Assembly: GCA_009761415.1 (NCBI GenBank)
Contig: QUOL01000024.1
Location: forward strand, 124,001 to 188,000
Source of the DNA: Sarcomyxa edulis
Lineage: Eukaryota; Basidiomycota; Agaricomycetes; Agaricales; Mycenaceae
Direction: 5' to 3'
Length of the DNA: 64,000 nucleotides
Shown here in pieces: positions 55,850 through 64,000 of the stretch (positions within the stretch are counted from its first letter, which is position 1; the number at the start of each line of letters is the position of its first letter). The position numbers and the translations under genes were made by a program. The notes under the pieces were generated by a model, which searched no databases, was not told the origin of the DNA, and saw nothing but the letters and a program-made list of their open reading frames with translations.

Positions 55850-58800
55850 TTAATGACGGGAGGAACGATCTTTCATATAAAACGCCTCGTAGATATCCTC
55901 CGGGACTGTTTTCGTAGTCCCCAGCGCCGCTGCCTTGATGGCGCACAGCTCGCGAAGAGCAACATCCCAAGGAAACCGACACCATTTTTGGCTCGCCCTC
56001 TCGGAACCGTACAAATACGCGTACGAGGCCTTGGTCGAAGCGATTTCAGGGCCAAGCATCATGAGTTCGTCTGGAGGTGGCATCGATACGAATTTCCTAG
56101 ACAGCGCACGGATAGTGTCCTGACGATCTTGTATGGGAAGATTCGTAAACGCAGAACCGCCCTTCGTCCCCTTAGTGCTCCCTTTGATTTTGACTTGGGA
56201 AGCGTGCTCTTCGTATATCTCGTGGACATGATCTGCGATCCTCTTGAGATCTAGTTCCTTTCGGTCACTCTTCATCTCCGTCTTCCAACGTTGTGCAAGC
56301 GCCTTCTGAGCTAGCCATGGTGCAGTCAGGTGTGGATCCACTGGGTTTGCAGATTCAGTCGTTTTGAATGTCGCCTCGATCTGCCCTATGATGCGATCGC
56401 CTTCCTTCTTGGATTGCTCGTAAATGGTGTCCATAATAAATCGAGGAAGGTTGGACGGCCGTTCGAGATTGTTCTGGTTCTGGTTAGCCCTCCCGTTCCC
56501 CACCTTTTCCTTGTCCTCATCGCTTTCTTTCCATTTCGGGGGCCTCTTGTTCCATTTCTTGATATCAGCACTCAAAATATCAGGTCGGATCTTCAGACCA
56601 GTCTTTGCCCCATCCAGGATCATGCAGAACCTACATGAGAATTGAGGTGAGAAATAACGTCAAGCCATGACCAGAATTGCTTGAACTCACAAGAACGCAA
56701 GTCGGATGGTATCCGGATGCCTTAGTCCCAACGTATACAGAGCATGTTCGTGAAATGTGGAGTACTGTCCGACGACCGATGTATCACGGAGGGGATTGAG
56801 GACCACATTTTGGTAAGCATGGATCTTCTCGATAGATGTCATCGCTCTAATACGTTCGAGGAAATCCGAGACGTTCTCGTTTTCTTTCAGGAAGTTTTCG
56901 TGGATGCCTTTGGGTTCTTCGGAGAATTCAAGAGGCGCGTTATTGAAGGGCTCAACAAGCTCTGGCTGAGATACGACAAGACATTTATCGCCGTCGTAAT
57001 CACCTATGAGAAGATCACCATTATGATCATTATTTGACCCGAAAGCCTCATCAATTGCGGATACCTACCTCCTGCCAAGTAGTCAGCTGCACGTCGCGGT
57101 CCTTTCGTAGACATGATGATCACGTCTGTGAAGTGACGGAATTCAGGTCTGTCGACTGCTGTCCACTGTGCATAATACGCCTGTAAGTATGTACAGAACA
57201 TCGTAGAACAGGTCGTCGTACCTTTTGTACATCTGTTGGCAGTTTACATGGATGGCGAGTGATCTAATGCGCGGCCATCAGGACTTGCCACAAATCGGAT
57301 CTATCTAAAGATATACTTACCAAGGCGTCGCCCAACAATAAGTCCGTGTCTAGTCCATCGGGCGTTTTGAAGCATCGCTGAGAGCTCTTGAAATAAATTT
57401 CTCCCGGCTCAAGAAGGCCGGACGCATCTACATTGGGGCCATATCAATGGAACGAAACATACTCTCAGGGAAACGGAAATCTCACCCGGAACGATGAAAG
57501 CTGTCGCCGACATCGGCACCTCAATTCTATACGCGCGAACATAGTTCTTGACATAACCCTTCATCAACTTCTGAAGCTTATCCCGAAGAACAGCACAATT
57601 CTGGGGAGTGAACCCCGAATCAAGTAAACTGACGACAGTCTCCTCGATCGATGAGGGCTGTCCACTGATTCGATCTCCCCACCAGGCCGCAGATTTTTGT
57701 TTGAGAGCGTCGTCGATACTCTCGAGCCCATCCTCATCTTCGTTTTCCACCTCTTCGGAATCACGATCTCCGTAGCCGTTTACACGAGCCTCTCCTGGCA
57801 TCTGACGAGCTTGACGAGCGGACATGATGCCTCCCATACGTGCAACCGTAACACGCAAAGCATTCATAGCGTCTGGCCCTTCCCAAGCTAGAAGGGGTGT
57901 GACAACGGCCTTGAGTCCTTCGCGTATCAAGGAGACAAACGCAGAGCTAGGGACCCCATTATCAGCAAGGTTGATGATTGTCTCGACGGAAAGTCTGCAA
58001 GGGCTTTTCAAATGGGCGGAACGCAGAAGATCGACGATACACATAGCGGGGTCTGGTTCCTCGTCATCCGGATACTTTATTTTGATTTGTGAGGGCCTCA
58101 GCCATATGCGAGCTTCGTCGTCGTCGTCGTCAGGATGTTGGAGCAGAAGACCCTGTCAACGGCGCTGAATAAGTGAATAGTAACGAGGAAAGCTCAAAAT
58201 ACTTGCGACCCACTTTGGCTCCTGCAACACGGCATTGAATAGCAGTGGGCCAAGTGCTCCACTGGAATTGATGATGGATTTGTCGCAGGCCCGCTTTATT
58301 GATCCATCCACATCCATCCGTCATTTCAGATCCTGATGCAGAGACTAAAAGTATGGCGAGTGAGCAAGCGAATCGTATTTCGATAAGAGGAAAACAAGCC
58401 TATGTCTTCTATATAGCAAATACGATCTATAGGAAGCTTCAGAGCAGGAACAGAATTCGAAAGCCCCAAAGACGTTCGCGAACAAAATTTATTCATAGGC
58501 TAGGTAGACATGTAAGATGATCCGATACGAACCTTGAAGCGAATAGTACACACCTGATGACAATTCAAATTCAAATTGTTGTGCCAATCCCTGAAACGGT
58601 CCACAGACATGCCAGTCCCAGATTTAGGTGATGGACGTATCGCACCATTGTAGTAGACTTCGTTCGTCTTCACCAAAAACACGTTGGTATCTTTGATGCA
58701 ATAGACCCGAAGTACGTCGATCCCAAGAACGAACGGTTTCTTGAAGAACTCGTTCAACTTGTTTTGCCTCTTGTGTAGAAGGTGTTTCGGGATCTTGATT

Positions 58801-60228
58801 CGAAGGAAGTTCTTGGAACCGAATCTCCTCGTGAAACGACAGGAAGGACCGAGCTCCGCAGGTTCCAAGGTAATTTTGAATTTCGAGTTTTTTTGTCCCG
58901 GAGTGATCTCGCTCAACGTAGCTCGAAATTGGATCTTGCCGCCATACCAACCAGGCATCAGCTTGCTGAATCCAAGACCTGAGAACGGGTCCTTCTCCAG
59001 CATCTCTTCCTCTGTATCAAGCTCCTGCCAAGGCGACTGCAACAATCTAATCAGTATTCAGGACTCGATAAATAAACAAGGCGCCATACTCTAGCCGAAA
59101 TCTCTTTTGCAAAAGCGCTCTTGACGGTTTCGTCGATTAGCATCATCTGCGCTACTGCAAGCTCGGATTGAGTATTATGATCTTGTTTTGTTGCCTGGCC
59201 TCGATCGAGCAGGATAGAACCTGTTAGTGGAGCAGCGCGAGCGTTTGGGCCCATCTGGCGTAACTTGTCGAGATCTTCCATCAAGATGTCGGCAAATTTG
59301 AGACCACATTTAGTGAAAAGACGATGTATCTCGAATCGCACGCCGTATGGTAGCTTTCTCGCGTCGAAGCACTGTTCGAGACCAAGATGATGACTCTACA
59401 TACTTTTGGGTCATGCACTTGAACGAGGAAAGCATGATCATCACTCACTATGAGAAAGGGCTTTTCGGCTTTAGGGTCATTATCGTCAGTCTCTGGCCTG
59501 TCATCTTCCCTGGACGCGTCAGCTTCGGTTTCGGTCTTGATTACTTTGGCTTTACAGTGGTCGTCTTCCATAGCGGAGTCGGTCTTGGACAATTTAGGCA
59601 GTCTAGAGGAGCTTGCCAGACTAGATCCAGAGAGCTCGGATGCTTTGCGTTTTCCAAGACTCGAGACAGACGGAGTGACCGACGAAGGAACACTTTCGGG
59701 GGTCGACGAGCCGCCTTGTGTTCCGACTGGCGAATGAATGGAAGTCAGGCTTTCGAAGAGATAGAGATCACGGGGAATGTCACTCACACAATGGTGCTTG
59801 ACGAATTATTTCATCAATATCTGAGCATCCGGACATCTAGAAGATACATATTGATCAGCGCCTATGTCAAGTAACTTTGCACGCGACCGTCGCGTTCACG
59901 CGTCGTCGTTTCGCAAAACGGTGGTGGTGGCAGAACATTTCCGGATAGTCACACACGCACCTGGGAAGATGCCATCGACATCGACGAGTGATTCCTGTCT
60001 AAAAGCGTCGCCTGGCGTAGCTCGAGCGTGTCGTCGTCGCCTTGCTCGTCCACATCTTGCAAGAAGTCCCCTCTTGTGAGCATTGAATGCAGTGAAAGTC
60101 TGGAAGCTACAAGATGCATATTTACCTGACTCAAACGCGTCGAGATCGACAGAGACGTCAGGAGGTGCGCGTTCTCGATATCGTGGTACGGACGAGGAAG
60201 GGTGAGCTTCGGATGGTTTTACAGCCAT
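55850..60228 (-). CDS. Cellular RNA-dependent RNA polymerase (QDE-1/Rdp1 family)
   Basis: The start is 60228 (MAVKPSEAHPSSSVPRYRER) and the stop is 55850, with about ten introns and roughly 1,200 residues. N-terminal: a disordered region with SSLGKRKASELSGSSL, then PYGVRFEIHRLFTKCG. The conserved core includes CRFTRRFGSKNFLRIKIPK, LGIDVLRVYCIKDTNVFLVK, VYYNGAIRPSPKSGTGMSVD, FQWSTWPTAIQCRVAGAKG, FVSLIREGLKA and DVIIMSTKGPRRAADYLAGG. An intron then splits the catalytic loop DYDGD (56987-57001), the metal-binding DxDGD of all eukaryotic RdRPs. The end RFPWDVALRELCAIKA is typical of fungal members. The enzyme copies single-stranded RNA into dsRNA for Dicer and Argonaute in quelling-type silencing. 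All expected motifs are present, so it looks functional. Confidence 0.93.
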
Positions 60229-61759
60229 GAGGTCGTGAATAATGGGGTATCAAGCAAGTTCAGAGAAGTCGGTTTAGGCACGTTCGCATTTTAGATAAGC
60301 CCACCACTATAAACGTCAATGAGACGTATTTTAGGAATATGTTGAGTTGTCCACGGAAGAAAAAGAGTAATTTCAAAAAAAAGGAAAGTCGCCGCCTGAT
60401 GAGGGAACGGTCCATGGACCTCGTTCATGGACAAGACCTCAAGAGGTCCGCTCTCCTGAAGTTTTGCAATGTTGTATATGTAGTGATTTCAAGCCGTTAG
60501 GCGTTAGACGAGCACCTATGAGCAATGCGCAAAGACTGTCTTGTTGAGAGGGAATGAAGTTGAATCCCTGTCCTCGGCTCAGTTCAGGACGCAGGCTTTT
60601 TCGAGTCGGATGCGATCTCTTCTAGTTTGATCTCCGCGTTGTTGGTTCCATGCTAACGTGTCTTTGATTTTGGGGTAGTCTTCGATGTCGATGTCGAATA
60701 AGGTTTCACATCTGGCAGTGTGGAATCAACACGACGATTCAGCAGGTTTGATACATCAAGCTGCAGCTGCAGGTCTGCCCATTTTCAGATGGAGGAAGAT
60801 ATTATACGATAGATGGAAAAGCATACTGTATTTAGACCTGGTGGCTTCGGCACAGCGAGGTGATCTAGATGGAAATGCAGAGTCATATCAGCGAGTTGTT
60901 ACGAGAAAGTTTCCGCAACTTGAAGGACTGCAACAAAAACCCATCAGCTTTCCGTTCTTGACCTGCACACAAGCGGTTCCGTCCAAGGACGTGTACCAGA
61001 GTGATAGACAGGTCGGGGGTTTCACCGAAGCTTTACACTTCTCCAAGGTATAAATTGGCATCATCTGGGTGGCATATAGATAACTAAAGATGATCATGCG
61101 TTGTACGAGCGCGTCAAAACGACACGATAACTGAAGATGATCGTGGAAAAGGATAGACGAGAACTCACGGTCCTGATCTCGACGAGCCGCTACGGTGGCC
61201 CATCAGAGCTACTGTTGCTGCGCTATACTCCTGGTCTGTAGAAAAGACTGGTTCTATGGTATCGGAAGCTGGAAGGGATAACTCGTCGTTGCCTTGCAGG
61301 CTTGCACTGCTGAACTTGAAGGGGAACTGGAAAATCATCCGTGAGAAATGCAACTTAGGATGTCTTCAAGTGTGACGGGTAACGCGTGACTACAGTCCAC
61401 TCTGCGGCCATCATGTATTCCTGTCCAGAGTCCAGAAGAGTCAACTTCTCGGGAACTTGATATCTTGATGTGCTATCTGTCTGATCGCACTTTGTTGGTT
61501 CATTTCGGTTGTACACGCCCTCTATGCAGAGGCCATGCAAGGCCATGCACGCAGTGTGATTGGTGGGAACGACCACCAGGAACAGGCTGCATACCCTCTG
61601 GGTCAAGTACTAGTAACCGATTCTATTAAATTGTTGCATGGGAACGGACGCAATACTTGGGGTATATAGGTATGATAAGCTTCGCCTTTCGAACGCTGGA
61701 CGAGTTCGTTATCCCCACTTTTCTCCGCCCCCTTCTTCTGGCAGACAGAGCTGGCTCTG
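60229..61759. other. Intergenic region upstream of the RdRP and receptor genes
   Basis: The genes on either side diverge from here. An open frame at 60685-61053 (+, 122 residues, MSMSNKVSHLAVWNQHDDSA) has ordinary composition (LPIFRWRKILYDRWKSILYL), no recognisable family and no close splice partner, so I do not call it a gene. A TATA-like tatatagg at 61663 lies about 95 bases before the receptor ATG. Confidence 0.4.
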
Positions 61760-63398
61760 ATGCCCGACACGATAGATTTCAATGTATATCAACCATTCGA
61801 GAGAGATGGCGTTATAGTGCGTCTTTTTGTCCATTTCCTGACATTGCAACTGACGAAAACTGCAACAGGCCATTGCCATCGCAGGAATGACTTCCTTGCT
61901 TGCCATTACAATTTTAGTCACGGTAGGATATCGATTACTGTCCTCCGGCCACATACTGAATAAGACATAGACTGTGCTACCGCGCACCAAATCCCGGCAA
62001 AATTCGCATATCCTTGGTTATCTTTTATCGCTCTTACTCGCCAACACAGTCCAATCTGTAGGCACCGTGATGAATTTCAGGTGGGTCGCTGAACGAGGCG
62101 TGGAAATGGGATCATTTTGCCGCTCTCAAGGTAATTCAATTAATCTTTCGTACGGACCTCTCAATTTGACAACTTCATTTCAGGTGGGATAAAACAAGCA
62201 GGCAATGTCGGAACCGCGCTATGGTATGATCACAATGATTGCAAACATGCCACTATTGACTTCCCTCCGAAATAGGTCCTTCATGATCTCACTACACCTA
62301 TTCAATTTGATCTTCCTTCGATACCCATCGACTAGGATCGGGTTTTGTTTGACCTTGGTACTCGGGTGGGCAGCTGTGATAATCGTGGTCGTGATTGGCC
62401 CTACAGCAATACAGACCGAATCGCACGGTCCTTATTTTGGGATATCTGGACCTTGGTATGTGATCAGCCTTGACCCTGATGAATAAGTAGGCGGGCAAAC
62501 CCCATCTTCCATTCCTTCTTACGCAGGTGCTGGATAACTGATGAATATCCAATCCCTCAGTTTTTTCTCGAATATTTCTTCGTACGTACTATATACCTTC
62601 AAACTGGTCGGCCTTCGATCCTGACTTCATGTCAACAGGAATTTATGTCAGCGGGTCTCAGCTTTATATTGTACTCTTTTATCCTCCTCCGCGTCCGAGG
62701 AAACCTCATATCCAACAATGGGAAGTGGTCCCTTCGATTTGTCCCCTCCGGTGACAGCTGGCAGTTATCGTTTGCAAGAGATCTCGTCGATTCCTCTATG
62801 CTAAGAGTCGCTCAGATCATGGTCTGGTACGTTACATTGTTCTTCCTCCAAGAAACCTGTACGTTCAGTGAATACTCACCGTTCTCATCCGTCTAGGTAT
62901 CCTGTAAGTATCCTACAGAGTCTCTTACTCTCAACTAACGATCAAACACAGGTCGCGTACTCTATACTCCTCGTACCCATCGCGTTGGCTCGCTTGACAG
63001 AGTTCTCAGGACACAAAGTACCGTTTTGGGCCACAGTGCTTACCGACATGATTTTCAACCTTACTGGTACGTATGTCCTATGCGCTCAAATACTGCATCG
63101 TTCCCTTACACACCAAACGACAGGCTTTGTGAACGTCGTACTATGGTACAAGACCCATGAACTATTCCCGGACACGGCCACGCTCCCCGAATTCTCCATG
63201 CGTCGAAAAACCCTCATCATGCCATTCAGTAAGAGTGGGGTCACACCATTCACTCTCATGGGCAGCCCCACTGCCGAGTCAAGAACAGCTGAGCTACTGA
63301 CACGGCCAATGGTTGCTGCACGGTCGAGTACATCGCGATCCAGTCGTTCGACTATGATAAGTATATATTCGGTGGACTCGAGGACTCCTCTTCGTTGA
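61760..63398 (+). CDS. Seven-transmembrane receptor, cAMP-receptor/Git3-like GPCR
   Basis: Starts MPDTIDFNVYQPFERDG at 61760, with the first intron after GVI. Helices by hydrophobicity: AIAIAGMTSLLAITILVTVG; SHILGYLLSLLLANTVQSVG; then GTVMNFRWVAERGVEMGSFC followed by SQGGIKQAGNVGTALWSFMI; CLTLVLGWAAVIIVVVIGP; a loop with WCWI; LEYFFEFMSAGLSFILYSFI; VAYSILLVPIALARLTEFSG; and TVLTDMIFNLTGFVNVVLWY. The Cys in helix 3 (FC.SQG) and the Cys in the WCWI loop would form the usual disulfide. The cytosolic tail is Ser/Thr-rich (RSSTSRSSRSTMISIYSVDS), suited to phosphorylation. The layout matches basidiomycete cAR/Git3-like receptors, thought to sense nutrients and signal through G proteins. It is not a Ste3 pheromone receptor. 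Confidence 0.8.
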
Positions 63399-64000
63399 AA
63401 ATGCTGTTTGAAGATCGTAACATCAGATATCTCATGCTGAGTTCTACCAATGCTCCTAGTTTGATCCTGATGAGATGACGACTCGTGAATGATCGATGAT
63501 TTTTTCGAGCTAGATGCGAGCTCAGAATGCGTTATGAGTTAATGGATCGCCGAGTGATGCAAGGCCGTCCGAAGGACAGTGGCTATGAATATAGGCCATA
63601 TTTGCAGACAACCAAGTCAACGCAACACTGGACCGGTGTTACCTAGCAAATAATCGAACGAAAATATCCAGACACGGCCTCGGCGAGAACAGAAAACCAC
63701 AAATAAATAGATCTGGTTACAACAAAGCATTCGAAGAGTACAGAAATGTCGAGAACAAGGCCAGGATGTAGACGAGTATATCGAGTGTAAAGTATGCGTG
63801 TAACGGGAATTATTAAACGAGAGAGCTCTTCTTCAGATTATCCCTGATTACCATGTCAGATACTGAAGATAGAAGACCGTCAGCTTATCATTATTTCCAC
63901 GACATAATGCACGGAGGACGCACTGTCAGCAAGTATTTTTCCCGTGGATTTCACATCCTGATAGAACAATAATAAGCACGAGAGCCGATCAGGGTGGTAT
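63399..64000. other. 3' flank of the receptor gene, nothing recognised
   Basis: No ORF above the noise and no RNA gene recognised. It may include the start or end of a gene beyond the window. Confidence 0.35.

Noticed and set aside
55850..60228. Endogenised viral polymerase
   Set aside because: The motifs (DYDGD, RFPWDVALRELCAIKA), the many spliceosomal introns and the N-terminal extension are those of the cellular QDE-1/Rdp1 family, not of RNA-virus replicases.
61760..63398. Mating-type B pheromone receptor (Ste3)
   Set aside because: The helix-3 text (FRWVAERGVEMGSFCRSQGG) belongs to cAR/Git3-like receptors, and no pheromone precursor with a CaaX end was seen nearby.
1..64000. tRNA or rRNA genes, CRISPR arrays, complete transposons
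   Set aside because: I saw no clear tRNA cloverleaf boxes, no rRNA stretches, no regular repeat-spacer array and no transposase or reverse-transcriptase motifs. A tRNA or short relic could still be missed by eye.

Overview
The window is nuclear DNA of a filamentous basidiomycete, most likely a mushroom-forming Agaricomycete. Almost every gene is cut by many short GT-AG introns of roughly 45-60 nt. The gene families are also typical of that group: a TKL kinase with an HGDLKG catalytic loop, a DUF6533-like membrane protein, a cAMP/Git3-like receptor, several RBR E3 ligases, an Ole1 desaturase with fused cytochrome b5, and an RNA-dependent RNA polymerase. All exon boundaries were placed by eye from splice signals and reading-frame continuity.

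Layout. Positions 1-20.5 kb hold mostly conserved genes: the 5' end of a GH16 glucanase (-), a mitochondrial ornithine carrier (+), a survivin/Bir1-like two-BIR protein (+), a Snf2-family RING translocase (-), a short-chain dehydrogenase (-), a secreted protein of three CBM20 starch-binding modules (+), and the delta-9 desaturase (-). From about 21 to 49 kb the sequence is accessory in character: a TKL kinase with an in-frame UAG, two full copies and one truncated copy of an atypical kinase-like gene in tandem, three RBR E3 ligases, a DUF6533-like membrane protein, an F-box/LRR-like protein and several kb that I cannot resolve. Two small conserved mitochondrial genes (L33 and Rrg7) sit inside this zone. 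From 50 to 63.4 kb conserved genes return: a PARP-type zinc-finger protein (+), a peroxisomal ABCD transporter (+), an RNA-dependent RNA polymerase (-) and a seven-helix receptor (+).

Functional themes. Mitochondrial function (Ort1, L33, Rrg7), fatty-acid metabolism (Ole1, peroxisomal ABCD), genome maintenance (Bir1, Snf2-RING, PARP-type zinc finger), RNA silencing (RdRP) and an expanding signalling/ubiquitin set are represented. No operon-like or biosynthetic-cluster logic is visible. The most unusual part is the 27-49 kb block. Recently duplicated kinase-like genes and RBR ligases lie side by side there. An identical 12-base motif, ACGCGTCGCGTC, stands upstream of both full kinase-like genes and of the first RBR gene. 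The three RBR proteins differ in the extra zinc modules attached to them.
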